64,000 nucleotides of DNA from Nocardia farcinica (GTDB lineage: Bacteria; Actinomycetota; Actinomycetes; Mycobacteriales; Mycobacteriaceae). The notes under the pieces were generated by a model. It saw only the letters and a list, made by a program, of their open reading frames with translations, searched no databases and had not been told where the DNA came from. Made by a program: the position numbers and the translations under genes. Below, in pieces: positions 1 through 8,219 of this stretch; the stretch's first letter is position 1, and each line of letters starts with the position of its first letter. The DNA is taken from assembly GCF_001182745.1 (NCBI RefSeq), contig NZ_LN868938.1, positions 2,418,001-2,482,000 of the forward strand, read 5' to 3'.

Positions 1-368
1 CCCTGCTGCAGGGCCTGGTCCCCGGCAGCGGCACCAGTGCGCTGGCCGCCGGGCTCACCCGCGTCGGCGATCCGTACGTGTGGGGCGCGACCGGGCCGCA
101 CCAGTTCGACTGCTCCGGGCTGGTGCAGTGGGCGTTCAAGCAGGTCGGCAAGGATGTGCCGCGCACCAGCTCCGCGCAGGCGAGCTACGGCACGCCGGTC
201 GCCAAGGAGGATCTGCAACCCGGCGACGTGGTGTTCTTCTACCCGGACATCTCCCATGTGGGTATCTACGCGGGCAACGGCCTGATGCTGCACGCCTCCA
301 CCTTCGGGGTGCCGGTCGCGGTCGCGCCGATGGATTCCACGCCGTATCACTCGGCCCGGCGATACTGA
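1..368 (+). CDS. NlpC/P60 peptidoglycan endopeptidase, C-terminal part (5' end outside window)
   Basis: This is the end of a cell-wall hydrolase that cleaves peptide stems of peptidoglycan outside the membrane. About 121 residues are visible, all belonging to the NlpC/P60 catalytic domain. The catalytic cysteine lies in DCSGL, the first histidine in HVGIY and the third polar residue is probably the histidine in LMLHAS, so the triad looks intact. The reading frame runs open from base 3 and the N-terminus, presumably with signal peptide and coiled coil, is missing. The following genes match the M. tuberculosis Rv2190c-Rv2188c order, which supports an Rv2190c-like endopeptidase. Confidence in the domain is high; the exact orthologue is inferred. 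Confidence 0.9.
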   Translation, partial: LLQGLVPGSGTSALAAGLTRVGDPYVWGATGPHQFDCSGLVQWAFKQVGKDVPRTSSAQASYGTPVAKEDLQPGDVVFFYPDISHVGIYAGNGLMLHASTFGVPVAVAPMDSTPYHSARRY

Positions 369-373
369 ACTCC

Positions 374-1354
374 GTGAACGATTGGCGGCGGGCGCTGTCG
401 TGGTGTTCGGCCCGTGGGCGCGCCCATTTCCTGCTCACCGTGCTCACGGTCGCGCTGTTGACGGGCGCCTGTTGCGCGCTGGTCCTGCTGCCCCGCGGGG
501 CGGGCGCGGACACCGCGCGCCCGGTGGCGGGCGAGGTCGTCGGCAGCCGGAGCACCGACCCGCGGGTCGCCGAAGTCGAGCGGATCATGGCGCCGTTCGG
601 TGCCGTGGAGGTACGCACCGCCGCGGGCGGCGGGCTGGTGCTGGCCCATCCCGGGCAGGCGGAGGCGGCGGCGACGCTGGCCGCCGAACTGCCCGCCGCC
701 ACCGCCGCCGTCACCGACCTGTGGGGCCCGGACTGGTCGCGCGAGGCCGTCGTCGTGGCCGCGGCCAACCCGTCGGAGTTCGCCGCGCTGCTGCGCGCCC
801 CCGATCTGCTGCCCGCCGAGGTCGCCGCGGCCTCGGTGGCCGACCCGTTCCGCCCCGGCACCCGCCCCACCGGGCAGCGCGTGGTGTTCGCCCCGGACGC
901 GGGCACGCGCCTGTCCCCCGCCGAGCTGCGCACCCTGCTGCGGCACGAGCTCACCCACGTGGCCGCCCGCGCACAGACCGTCGACGGCGCGCCGCAGTGG
1001 ATGCTCGAGGGCTTCGCCGAGTACGCCGCACACCGCGGCCTCGGCTCGTCGTTCGCGGCGATCGCGCCGACCGTCCTGGCCGCGGCCCAGCGCGGCGACC
1101 TGCCCGCCGATCTGCCCGCCGACGCGGCCTTCACCGGCGCCGGTGCGGTACTCGCCTATGAGCAGGCATGGACGGTGTCGGCGTTCGTCGCCGACCGCTA
1201 CGGCGAGGACCGGCTGGTCCGGCTGTACCGGGCCGTGGCCGCGGGCCGGTTGGACACCGCGGGCGAGGACCGGGTGCTGCGCGAGGTGCTCGGCACCGAC
1301 CGGACCGCGTTCGTCGCGCGCTGGCGGGAGTGGGTCGCCGATCGTGCCCGCTGA
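374..1354 (+). CDS. Membrane-anchored gluzincin-like metallopeptidase (Rv2189c-position)
   Basis: A 326-aa protein with one N-terminal transmembrane or signal segment (about residues 18-40) followed by an extracytoplasmic domain. It carries HELTH at about residue 195 and, downstream, EGFAEY, the HExxH plus glutamate arrangement of zinc-dependent gluzincin peptidases. The rest is Ala/Arg-rich and shows no other motif. I chose the GTG at 374, five bases after the NlpC/P60 stop, because longer versions would overlap that gene in another frame. Its position between the cell-wall hydrolase and pimB matches conserved actinobacterial order and suggests envelope work. The substrate is unknown and activity is not shown. 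Confidence 0.8.
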   Translation: MNDWRRALSWCSARGRAHFLLTVLTVALLTGACCALVLLPRGAGADTARPVAGEVVGSRSTDPRVAEVERIMAPFGAVEVRTAAGGGLVLAHPGQAEAAATLAAELPAATAAVTDLWGPDWSREAVVVAAANPSEFAALLRAPDLLPAEVAAASVADPFRPGTRPTGQRVVFAPDAGTRLSPAELRTLLRHELTHVAARAQTVDGAPQWMLEGFAEYAAHRGLGSSFAAIAPTVLAAAQRGDLPADLPADAAFTGAGAVLAYEQAWTVSAFVADRYGEDRLVRLYRAVAAGRLDTAGEDRVLREVLGTDRTAFVARWREWVADRAR

Positions 1355-1409
1355 GCTCGACCACCGCGGCGGCGCGGGGCGGGCCGGGGGCGGTGGGCAC
1401 GGCACCAAG

Positions 1410-1415
1410 TAGGTT
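1410..1415 (+). promoter_or_regulatory. Leaderless -10 box (TAGGTT) of pimB
   Basis: TANNNT hexamer whose last T lies 8 nt before the A of the pimB ATG at 1423. This is the spacing expected if transcription starts on the start codon; no Shine-Dalgarno sequence is seen. Confidence 0.6.
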
Positions 1416-1422
1416 GGTCGGT

Positions 1423-2550
1423 ATGGCCCGAACTCTGCTGGTTACCAATGATTTCCCGCCGCGGCCGGGCGGTATCCAGTCGTATCTGCAGGCACTGGCC
1501 GGACAGGTGCCCTCCGACGAACTGGTCGTCTACGCGCCGCGCTGGCGCGGTGACTCGCACGTGAAGTTCGACGCCGAGCAGAAGTTCCGGGTGGTCCGGC
1601 ATCCCACCACGCTCATGCTGCCCACCCCCGCCGTGCTGCGGCGCGCCGCCCGGCTGGTTCGCGCGGAGCGCTGCGACACTGTCTGGTTCGGCGCCGCAGC
1701 CCCGCTGGCCCTGCTGGCCCCCGGCCTGCGCCGCGCGGGCGCACAGCGGGTGCTGGCCAGCACGCACGGCCACGAGGTCGGCTGGTCCATGCTGCCGGTG
1801 GCCCGTCAGGCCCTGCGCGCGATCGGCGAGACCACCGACGTGGTGACCTACGTCAGCAAGTACACCCGCGGCCGGTTCGCCGCCGCCTTCGGCCCGAACG
1901 CCGCACTGGAGTACCTACCCCCCGGCGTGGACCCCGAGGTCTTCCGCCCGGATCCCGCCGCCCGCGCGGAGCTGCGCGCCCGCTACGGCCTGGGCGAACG
2001 CCCGACCATCCTGTGCCTGTCCCGGCTGGTGCCGCGCAAGGGGCAGGACGCGCTGATCGTCGCCATGCGCGAGATCCGCACCCGCGTCGACGGCGCGGTG
2101 CTGGTGATCGCGGGCAGCGGCCCCTACGAGCAGAAGCTGCGCGCGCTCGCCCAGGCCCTCGACCTCGAGCGCGACGTCGTGTTCACCGGCCGGGTGCCCT
2201 CGGCGGAACTGGCCGCCCACCACACCCTCGCCGACGTGTTCGCCATGCCCTCGCGCACCCGCGGCGCGGGCCTGGACGTGGAGGGCCTCGGCATCGTCTA
2301 CCTGGAGGCCTCCGCCACGGGTGTGCCGGTGATCGCCGGACGCTCCGGCGGCGCACCGGAAACCGTGCGCGAGGGCGAGACCGGCCGCGTGGTCGACGGC
2401 CGCCGGGTCACCGAGATCGCCGACGCCGTCACCGCCATCCTGTCCGATCCCGACGCCGCGGCCGCGATGGGCGCGGCGGGCCGGGCCTGGGTGCGCGAGC
2501 GCTGGCACTGGGACACCATCGGCGCCCGGCTGCGGCACCTGCTGCGCTGA
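1423..2550 (+). CDS. pimB: GDP-mannose-dependent phosphatidylinositol monomannoside mannosyltransferase PimB'
   Basis: A 375-aa GT4-family glycosyltransferase that adds the second mannose to phosphatidylinositol monomannoside (PIM1 to PIM2) at the inner membrane face, an early step toward PIMs, lipomannan and lipoarabinomannan. It starts with LVTNDFPPRPGGIQSYL, the N-terminal Rossmann loop typical of this enzyme, contains the STHGHEVGWSMLPVARQ stretch characteristic of mycobacterial PimB' (Rv2188c), and ends with the EX7E motif in EGLGIVYLE. Length equals the family norm (about 380). It has its own leaderless promoter. Orthology rests on strong remembered similarity and gene order. Confidence 0.93.
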   Translation: MARTLLVTNDFPPRPGGIQSYLQALAGQVPSDELVVYAPRWRGDSHVKFDAEQKFRVVRHPTTLMLPTPAVLRRAARLVRAERCDTVWFGAAAPLALLAPGLRRAGAQRVLASTHGHEVGWSMLPVARQALRAIGETTDVVTYVSKYTRGRFAAAFGPNAALEYLPPGVDPEVFRPDPAARAELRARYGLGERPTILCLSRLVPRKGQDALIVAMREIRTRVDGAVLVIAGSGPYEQKLRALAQALDLERDVVFTGRVPSAELAAHHTLADVFAMPSRTRGAGLDVEGLGIVYLEASATGVPVIAGRSGGAPETVREGETGRVVDGRRVTEIADAVTAILSDPDAAAAMGAAGRAWVRERWHWDTIGARLRHLLR

Positions 2551-2596
2551 CCACGGCGGCAGCTCCTGCGCCGACCACGGCGGCGGGCCCATCTAC

Positions 2597-2602
2597 TACG
2601 CT
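2597..2602 (+). promoter_or_regulatory. Leaderless -10 box (TACGCT) of the SRPBCC gene
   Basis: TANNNT hexamer ending 8 nt before the GTG at 2610. No ribosome binding site is visible, in keeping with leaderless initiation. Confidence 0.5.
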
Positions 2603-2609
2603 CAGCGGA

Positions 2610-2993
2610 GTGAGCAGTATTCAGGTCGCGGACCAGACGTTCATCGCCGCCCCCGGCGCTGCCGTCGCCGAGGTGCTGGCCGACCGGGGCCGGTGGCGCC
2701 GGTGGTGGCCGGACCTCATGCTCGAGGTCCGAGAGGACCGGGGCGACAAGGGCATTCGCTGGCTGGTGCGCGGTCCGCTCACCGGCACCATGGAGGTGTG
2801 GCTGGAACCCTCGCTGGACGGGGTGATCCTGCACTACTTCCTGCACTGCGAGCCCGAGGGCGCACCGGCACTGCCACCGCGCAAGCTCGCCGCGCTGAAC
2901 CGCGCGCGCCGGGTGGCGGGCAAGGTGATGTCGTTCGAGGTCAAGGCACTGCTCGAGGCCGGGCGTCCGGCGGGCGTCACGCCCGCGGCATGA
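2610..2993 (+). CDS. Polyketide-cyclase/SRPBCC-like protein (Rv2186c-position)
   Basis: A 127-aa protein with the pattern of a short START/SRPBCC fold: an early PGAAVAEVLADRGRWRRWWP segment, alternating strands, and a C-terminal helix (RRVAGKVMSFEVKALLE). SRPBCC proteins bind hydrophobic ligands in a deep cavity; the ligand here is unknown. It sits 59 nt after pimB and 75 nt before a second, clearer SRPBCC gene, as in the mycobacterial Rv2188c-Rv2186c-Rv2185c order. The GTG start was chosen from the TANNNT box upstream and because the longer open frame would run through pimB. Confidence 0.75.
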   Translation: MSSIQVADQTFIAAPGAAVAEVLADRGRWRRWWPDLMLEVREDRGDKGIRWLVRGPLTGTMEVWLEPSLDGVILHYFLHCEPEGAPALPPRKLAALNRARRVAGKVMSFEVKALLEAGRPAGVTPAA

Positions 2994-3068
2994 TTCGGTA
3001 CCGCCGCAGGCCGCGTCCGTGCCCGGCTCGGCCTCCCGCAACGTCGCTGGAAAGGAACCGTTGACCAG

Positions 3069-3506
3069 ATGGCCGACCGCACGCAGAGGTCGATCCTCAT
3101 CGAGGCCCCCGCACGCGAGGTGATGGCCGTCATCGCCGACCTCGCGTCCTACCCGGAGTGGGTGGCGGCGGCCAAGTCCGTCGAGGTGCTCGAGACCGGC
3201 ACCGACGGCCGCGCCCGCACCGCCCGGTTCGTCCTGGACGCGGGCGTGGTGAAGGACACCTACGTGTTGTCCTACACCTGGCGCCCCGACGATCTCGCGG
3301 TGAGCTGGAAACTGGTCAGCGGCGAGTTGCAGAAGGCGCAGGACGGCAGCTACGTGCTCGCCGAGAAACCCGGCGGGGTCACCGAGGTGACCTACGAACT
3401 CACCGTCGATCTGAACATCCCGATGATCGGCATGTTCAAGCGCAAGGCCGAGAAGGTCATCACCGACACGGCCCTCAAGGAACTGAAGAAACGGGTCGAA
3501 GGCTGA
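3069..3506 (+). CDS. SRPBCC/cyclase-like protein (Rv2185c/TB16.3 family)
   Basis: A 145-aa protein of the polyketide cyclase/START-like superfamily. The N-terminal ILIEAPAREVMAVIADLASY and the C-terminal IPMIGMFKRKAEKVI match the remembered TB16.3 (Rv2185c) pattern over the whole length. The fold is a ligand-binding helix-grip; the ligand and reaction are not known. The gene is tightly linked to the ArsA-type ATPase downstream (stop codon at 3504-3506 overlapped by a possible CTG start), suggesting translational coupling. Family call is firm, function is not. Confidence 0.85.
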   Translation: MADRTQRSILIEAPAREVMAVIADLASYPEWVAAAKSVEVLETGTDGRARTARFVLDAGVVKDTYVLSYTWRPDDLAVSWKLVSGELQKAQDGSYVLAEKPGGVTEVTYELTVDLNIPMIGMFKRKAEKVITDTALKELKKRVEG

Positions 3507-4861
3507 TCGCGCCGGAGCACGGGCCGGCGCCGCGGCGCACCCGGCTCGAATTGTTCGTCGGCAAGGGCGGTGTCGGCAAGACCACCCTGGCCTGCGCGAG
3601 CGCGCTCGCCTATGCCCGCGCCGGTCAGGACGTGCTGCTGGCCTCGCTGGACCAGGCGCATTCGGTGGGCGACGCGTTCGGTTTCCGCTTCCCGCACGAC
3701 CCGGGCGCCGTGGCCGGGATCGTCCGGGTGGCACCGGGGCTCGACGTGATCGAGCTGGATTCGCTCGCGCTGCTGGAGGATCGATACCGCGAGGTGGTCC
3801 GGATGCTCTCGGCGGGCGGCACGCACACCCACGACCTCGGTCTCGACCCCGGCGCGCTGGAGCCCGCCGAACTCACCGGATTGCCGGGCGTCCAGGAGTT
3901 GCTCGCACTGACCGAACTGGCCGCCTTCGCCGACGAGGACGACTGGGACGTGCTGGTGGTGGACTGCCCGCCCTCGGCGGACCTGCTGCGCATCGTCTCC
4001 GCACCGCAGACGCTGCTGGACTATCTCGACCGGCTCTGGCCGCCGCACGCGCGCGCGATGAGCGCCGCCGGCCCGGACCCGCGGCGCGCGATCCTGGCCG
4101 CCACCGTCGCGCGGATCGTCGCGGCCGTCACGCGGGTGCGCGATCTGCTCGCCGACCACGACCGCACCGGGCTGCGGCTGGTGACCGTCGCCGAACGGGT
4201 GGCGGTGGCCGAGACCCGGCGGGTGCGTTCGGCGGCCGCGCTGCTCGGGCTGCGGCTGGACGCGGTGGTCGTCAACAAGATGCTGCCCGCCACCCCCGCG
4301 CCCGCGGGCCCGCTGGAGGCGGCTCATCCCGCCGTGCACTGGTACCGCAACCGCCGCGCCGAACAGCAGGCCGTCGTCGACCGGCTGCGCGCCGAGCTCG
4401 ACGACGTCCCGGTGCTGCTGGCCCAGCACAGCGGCCCCGAGCCGGTCGGCGCCGAGGCCCTGTCGCTGCTGTCCTACGAGCCGCTGGACGCCCCACCGCC
4501 GGAACACACCGCACGGGAGAACGCCCGGAAACGGGGAATACCGGACGGTGAGCCGGACACCCGCGCCGAGTCGACGCGTGTCGGCGCGCGTTCGGGCGAG
4601 CCGGTGGTTCGATGGGAGTCGGGCACGGGCGTCGACGCGGTGTACGCGCTGCGGATGCGCCTGCCCGTCGTCGACGCGGCGACGCTGCGACTGGGACGAG
4701 TGGAGGACGATTTGATCGTGGGAGCGGACGGGGTGCGGCGCCGGGTGCGCCTGGCGCCGGTGTTGCGGCGGTGCACGGTCGAGGGCGCCGAGCTGGACGC
4801 GGGCCACCTGACCGTGCGGTTCCGGCCCGACCCGGCGCTGTGGCCGGCGGAGGGCCGGTGA
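3503..4861 (+). CDS. ArsA/GET3-type P-loop ATPase with C-terminal HSP20-like domain (Rv2184c-position)
   Basis: About 452 aa. The N-terminus opens with the deviant Walker A motif GKGGVGKTT, followed by the switch/Walker B region VLVVDCPPSADLLR and VVVNKMLP, as in ArsA/GET3/TRC40 ATPases. The last ~90 residues (from AVYALRMRLPVVDA) look like the small-HSP20-like beta domain often fused to bacterial ArsA proteins. No metalloid-binding cysteine triplet is evident, so arsenite transport is unlikely; membrane-protein or envelope targeting is possible. The start is uncertain: no ATG/GTG lies near, and the candidates are CTG 3503, overlapping the previous stop as CTGA, or TTG 3551 just before the P-loop. 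Confidence 0.85.
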   Translation: MIAPEHGPAPRRTRLELFVGKGGVGKTTLACASALAYARAGQDVLLASLDQAHSVGDAFGFRFPHDPGAVAGIVRVAPGLDVIELDSLALLEDRYREVVRMLSAGGTHTHDLGLDPGALEPAELTGLPGVQELLALTELAAFADEDDWDVLVVDCPPSADLLRIVSAPQTLLDYLDRLWPPHARAMSAAGPDPRRAILAATVARIVAAVTRVRDLLADHDRTGLRLVTVAERVAVAETRRVRSAAALLGLRLDAVVVNKMLPATPAPAGPLEAAHPAVHWYRNRRAEQQAVVDRLRAELDDVPVLLAQHSGPEPVGAEALSLLSYEPLDAPPPEHTARENARKRGIPDGEPDTRAESTRVGARSGEPVVRWESGTGVDAVYALRMRLPVVDAATLRLGRVEDDLIVGADGVRRRVRLAPVLRRCTVEGAELDAGHLTVRFRPDPALWPAEGR

Positions 4862-4862
4862 G

Positions 4863-5297
4863 ATGAGCTCCGAATCGCACGGGCGCGACGCCCGTTCCGG
4901 GGGACAGCCCGATTCGTTCGCCGAGTTCGCCGAGGAACTGCGCCTGCTCGCCGAGACCGTGCTCGAGCGCGTCGAGCCGGTGCTGCGGCGCAGCGCCGCC
5001 GAGGGACAGCCGGAGTGGTCCAGTTGCAGCTGGTGCCCGGTGTGCGCGGCCGCGGCGCTCGTGCGCGGAGAACACCACGACGTGCTCGCCGCCATCGCCG
5101 ACCACGGCACCGCCATCGTCACCGTGCTGCGCGAGGCGCTGGCCGGCACGCCGGTCGAGCCGGTGCTGCCCACCGAGACCGACCCGGAAACCGGTGCGCG
5201 GCACGAACATGCCCCGCGCACCGGCGAGTCCGCGCGGAGCGGCGCAGCCGGGACGCGACCGGGTTATGTCGACATCCCCGTCACCGTCAGGTCGTGA
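4863..5297 (+). CDS. Conserved actinobacterial hypothetical protein with Cys cluster (Rv2183c-position)
   Basis: A 144-aa soluble protein that begins one base after the ATPase stop codon, so the two are almost surely cotranscribed and likely work together. It has an acidic helical N-terminal half and the cluster CSWCPVC at about residue 57, which could bind a metal; the C-terminal third is low-complexity and polar. I do not recognise a catalytic motif. In mycobacteria the neighbouring small gene Rv2183c occupies the same place next to the ArsA-like ATPase. Function unknown. Confidence 0.75.
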   Translation: MSSESHGRDARSGGQPDSFAEFAEELRLLAETVLERVEPVLRRSAAEGQPEWSSCSWCPVCAAAALVRGEHHDVLAAIADHGTAIVTVLREALAGTPVEPVLPTETDPETGARHEHAPRTGESARSGAAGTRPGYVDIPVTVRS

Positions 5298-5298
5298 C

Positions 5299-6300
5299 GT
5301 GACCGCCGCGGCGCCCCTCACCGTCGGCATCGATGTCGGCGGCACCAACATTCGGGCCTCCGTGGTGGATGCCGCGGGCGAGGTGCTCGACACCGTCCAG
5401 GCCCCCACCCCGCACAGCGCCCGCGCGCTCGAGGACGCTCTCGACCGTGCGGTGCGCGAACTGTGCGCGCGGCACCGCATCGCCGCGGTGGGACTGGCCG
5501 TCGCGGGGTTCGTCGACGAGCACCGCGCGGCGGTCCGCTTCGCCCCGCATCTGCCCTGGCGGGATGCGCCGGTGGCCCGCCAGCTCACCGAGCGCCTCGG
5601 CCTCCCGGTGATCCTCGAGCACGACGCCAACGCGGCGGCCTGGGCCGAATACCGGTTCGGGGCCGCGGCGGGCGGGCACAACGTCGTCCTGGTCGCCATC
5701 GGCACCGGCATCGGCGCGGCGCTGCTGGTCGGCGGCGCGCTGTATCGCGGCACGCACGGTGTCGCCCCGGAACTGGGGCACCTGCAGGTGGTCCCGAACG
5801 GCCGCGCCTGCCCGTGCGGCAAACGTGGCTGCTGGGAACGCTATTGCAGCGGCACCGCCCTGGCCGACACCGCGATCGAGCTGCTGGCCACCGATCCGTC
5901 CGAGTCGACGGTGCTGGCCAGGGAGGTGTTCAGCGATCCTGGCGCGCTCACCGGTCGCCGCGTCGCCGGGGCGGCGCAGGACGGCGATCCGGTGGCGCTG
6001 GCCGCGGTCGCCGACTTCGGCCGCTGGCTCGGCCTCGGCCTGGCCTTCGTCAGCGACATCTTCGACCCCGATCTCATCGTGGTGGCCGGTGGGGTGAGCA
6101 GCTCGGCTCCGCTGTTCCTCGACGACGCGCGCGAGGAGTACGCCCGCGCGGTGACCGGGGCCGGGCACCGCCCGCTCGCCCGCATCCGCACCACCCAGCT
6201 GGGCGAGGCCGCGGGCATGATCGGCGCCGCCGAACTGGCCAGGGCGGTGCTGTCCGAACCTGCCGCACCGCCGTCGCGCCGGGTCGGCACGGGCCGCTGA
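5299..6300 (+). CDS. ROK-family glucokinase
   Basis: A 333-aa cytoplasmic sugar kinase that probably phosphorylates glucose with ATP. The ROK signatures are present: phosphate loop GIDVGGTNIR at the start, catalytic Asp in LEHDANAAA, GTGIGAALLVGG, and the structural zinc site ACPCGKRGCWE. Length is typical. The GTG start at 5299 lies one base after the previous stop at 5297, so it is probably translated from the same mRNA as the ArsA pair. Substrate preference (glucose or another hexose) cannot be read from sequence. Confidence 0.88.
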   Translation: MTAAAPLTVGIDVGGTNIRASVVDAAGEVLDTVQAPTPHSARALEDALDRAVRELCARHRIAAVGLAVAGFVDEHRAAVRFAPHLPWRDAPVARQLTERLGLPVILEHDANAAAWAEYRFGAAAGGHNVVLVAIGTGIGAALLVGGALYRGTHGVAPELGHLQVVPNGRACPCGKRGCWERYCSGTALADTAIELLATDPSESTVLAREVFSDPGALTGRRVAGAAQDGDPVALAAVADFGRWLGLGLAFVSDIFDPDLIVVAGGVSSSAPLFLDDAREEYARAVTGAGHRPLARIRTTQLGEAAGMIGAAELARAVLSEPAAPPSRRVGTGR

Positions 6301-6387
6301 GATTCGCACACACGTTCGATCTCGGGGCGGCTGTGACACGACCCACGCCACCCGGCGCGGCGAATGTGGCCGAGGGCCCCGTCGTGG

Positions 6388-6417
6388 TTGGATGTGATCT
6401 CCGACCAGCGGTAAAGT
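6388..6417 (+). promoter_or_regulatory. Candidate sigma-A-type promoter of the acyltransferase gene
   Basis: TTGGAT (6388-6393), an 18-nt spacer and TAAAGT (6412-6417) lie about 55 nt before the acyltransferase ATG, followed by a leader with a good GGGAAGG ribosome binding site. Confidence 0.45.
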
Positions 6418-6472
6418 CGCACGTGTCGCAGGTTGCTCACCTCTATCCCGGTCCCCCTGGGGGAAGGACGTC

Positions 6473-7195
6473 ATGTTCTACTGGCTGCTCAAATTCGTGC
6501 TCGTGGGGCCCTTCATCCGTGTCTACAACCGCCCGACCGTCGAAGGCGTGGAGAACATTCCGTCCGACGGCCCGGCGATCCTGGCGGGTAACCATCTGTC
6601 CATCGCCGACTGGCTCTTCGCCCCGCTGCTGAGCCCGCGCCGGATCAACTACCTCGCCAAGGCCGAGTACTTCACCACCCCGGGCATCAAGGGCCGCCTG
6701 CAGAAGTTCTTCTTCAGCGGCACCGGCCAGTACCCCATCGACCGCAGCGGCGCCGACGCGGCCGAGGACGCCCTCAACGCCGCCCGCAAGCTGCTCGACC
6801 AGGGCAAGCTCGTCGGCCTCTACCCGGAGGGCACCCGCTCCCCCGACGGCAGGCTCTACAAGGGCAAGACCGGCATGGCGCGCCTGGCGCTCGAGACCGG
6901 CGTCCCGGTCATCCCGGTGGCGGTGATCGGCACCGACAAGGTCGCCCCGCCCGGACCGTTCCGGTGGCGCCGCCACAAGGTGACCGTGAAGTTCGGCGCC
7001 CCCATCGACTTCTCCCGGTACGAGGGCATGGGCGGCAACCGCTTCGTCGAACGCGCCGTCACCGACGAGGTCATGTACGAGCTGATGCGCCTGAGCGGCC
7101 AGGAGTACGTCGACGTGTACGCGCACAGCCTCAAGGGCGTGCCCTCGGGCTCCAAGCCGGAGGCACCCCGCATCCCCGACACCGCGGCGAGCTGA
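6473..7195 (+). CDS. 1-acyl-sn-glycerol-3-phosphate acyltransferase family protein (Rv2182c-like)
   Basis: A 240-aa PlsC-type membrane-associated acyltransferase. The catalytic HX4D motif is in NHLSIADW (about residue 38) and the substrate motif PEGTRSP is at about residue 124; the N-terminal FYWLLKFVLVGPF segment may insert in the membrane. The reaction is probably acylation of lysophosphatidate or a related phospholipid or PIM intermediate. The start has a GGGAAGG ribosome binding site at proper spacing. It ends the first gene cluster and is followed by a strong terminator. The exact acceptor is not determined. Confidence 0.88.
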   Translation: MFYWLLKFVLVGPFIRVYNRPTVEGVENIPSDGPAILAGNHLSIADWLFAPLLSPRRINYLAKAEYFTTPGIKGRLQKFFFSGTGQYPIDRSGADAAEDALNAARKLLDQGKLVGLYPEGTRSPDGRLYKGKTGMARLALETGVPVIPVAVIGTDKVAPPGPFRWRRHKVTVKFGAPIDFSRYEGMGGNRFVERAVTDEVMYELMRLSGQEYVDVYAHSLKGVPSGSKPEAPRIPDTAAS

Positions 7196-7215
7196 GCACC
7201 GACCGACCCGCGACC

Positions 7216-7247
7216 GGCCCCGAGAACCCGTTTCCCGGGGCCTTTTT
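7216..7247 (+). terminator. Rho-independent terminator after the acyltransferase
   Basis: A 7-bp GC stem (7216-7222 with 7236-7242) and a 13-nt loop are followed directly by TTTTT (7243-7247), a classical intrinsic terminator. Confidence 0.85.
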
Positions 7248-7328
7248 CGTGCCCAGACGAGATGACGTTGCTCACAAGCCAAGCCGTCGGCAAGATCTTC
7301 TTCAGCCGCGGCCGCCAGACTTCCCGGC

Positions 7329-8093
7329 ATGTTCAAGAAGTTGCTTGCCGCGGCCGGGGTCGGCGGCGCCGAGGTCGAGACCCAGCTGTTCACTCCCGGC
7401 GTGCAGCCGGGCGGGGTGGTCGACGGAGTGATCCGGTTGCGCGGTGGCCAGGTGGCCCAGGACATCTCGCAGATCGCCGTCGAGTTCGTCACCCGGGCCG
7501 AAGTCGAGTACGACGACCACGAGGGCGTGCGCGAGATCGGTTTCGGCCGGGTCGGCGTCACCGGCCCGCTGCACCTGCCCGCCGGGGCGGTGCTCGAATT
7601 CCGGTTCGGCGCACGGGCGCCGATGGAAACGCCGATCACCTTCTACAACGGCAGGCACCTGCCGGGCACCACGGTCGCGCTGCGCACGATCGTGGAGATC
7701 CGCGGCGCGACCGACGCCGCCGACACCGACCCGATCGGGGTCGGCGCGCTGCCGGCCCAGCACGTGATCCTGGCGGCGGTGGAGCGGCTGGGTTTCCCGC
7801 TGCGCAGCGCGGACGTGGAATCCGGCCGGGTGCACAACACTCCGCAGACCCTGCCCTTCTATCAGGAGATCGAATTCGGTCCCTGCCCGCACTACCCGCG
7901 ACTGAACCAGCTCGAGGTCACCTTCGTGCCCACCGAGAGCGGGATGAGCGTCGTGCTCGAGGCGGACAAGCGCGGCGGCTGGCTCGGCGAGGGCCGCGAC
8001 GTCTTCGACGGGCTGTGGGTGGAACACCATCGCCTCGACGGCATCGACTGGGCGGGCGAACTGCACCACCGCATCGCCCGGCTGGCCGGCTGA
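7329..8093 (+). CDS. Spo0M-family sporulation-control-like protein
   Basis: A 254-aa arrestin-fold protein of the Spo0M family. It opens with FKKLLAAAGVGGAEVETQL, the standard start of this family, and continues with beta-sandwich strands such as PGGVVDGVIRLRGG and HHRLDGIDWAGELHHRI at the C-terminus. In Bacillus Spo0M affects sporulation and cell-envelope traits. In non-sporulating actinomycetes its role is unclear, so the name describes the family only. It stands alone between a terminator and a separately promoted oxidoreductase. Confidence 0.85.
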   Translation: MFKKLLAAAGVGGAEVETQLFTPGVQPGGVVDGVIRLRGGQVAQDISQIAVEFVTRAEVEYDDHEGVREIGFGRVGVTGPLHLPAGAVLEFRFGARAPMETPITFYNGRHLPGTTVALRTIVEIRGATDAADTDPIGVGALPAQHVILAAVERLGFPLRSADVESGRVHNTPQTLPFYQEIEFGPCPHYPRLNQLEVTFVPTESGMSVVLEADKRGGWLGEGRDVFDGLWVEHHRLDGIDWAGELHHRIARLAG

Positions 8094-8206
8094 GCCGGTC
8101 GAGGGGACTGGCGCCGGATCCCGCATCGATGCAGGTCGTCCCGGGTCGTCCGGGGGCGCTCGGATCGGGCTCGGCTTCGAGTGCGCACAAGTGGCTCGGC
8201 TGTGGT

Positions 8207-8212
8207 TAAGTT
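8207..8212 (+). promoter_or_regulatory. Leaderless -10 box (TAAGTT) of the FAD oxidoreductase
   Basis: TANNNT hexamer ending 8 nt before the ATG at 8220; supports this ATG over the GTG at 8181. Confidence 0.5.
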
Positions 8213-8219
8213 TCCTGCC

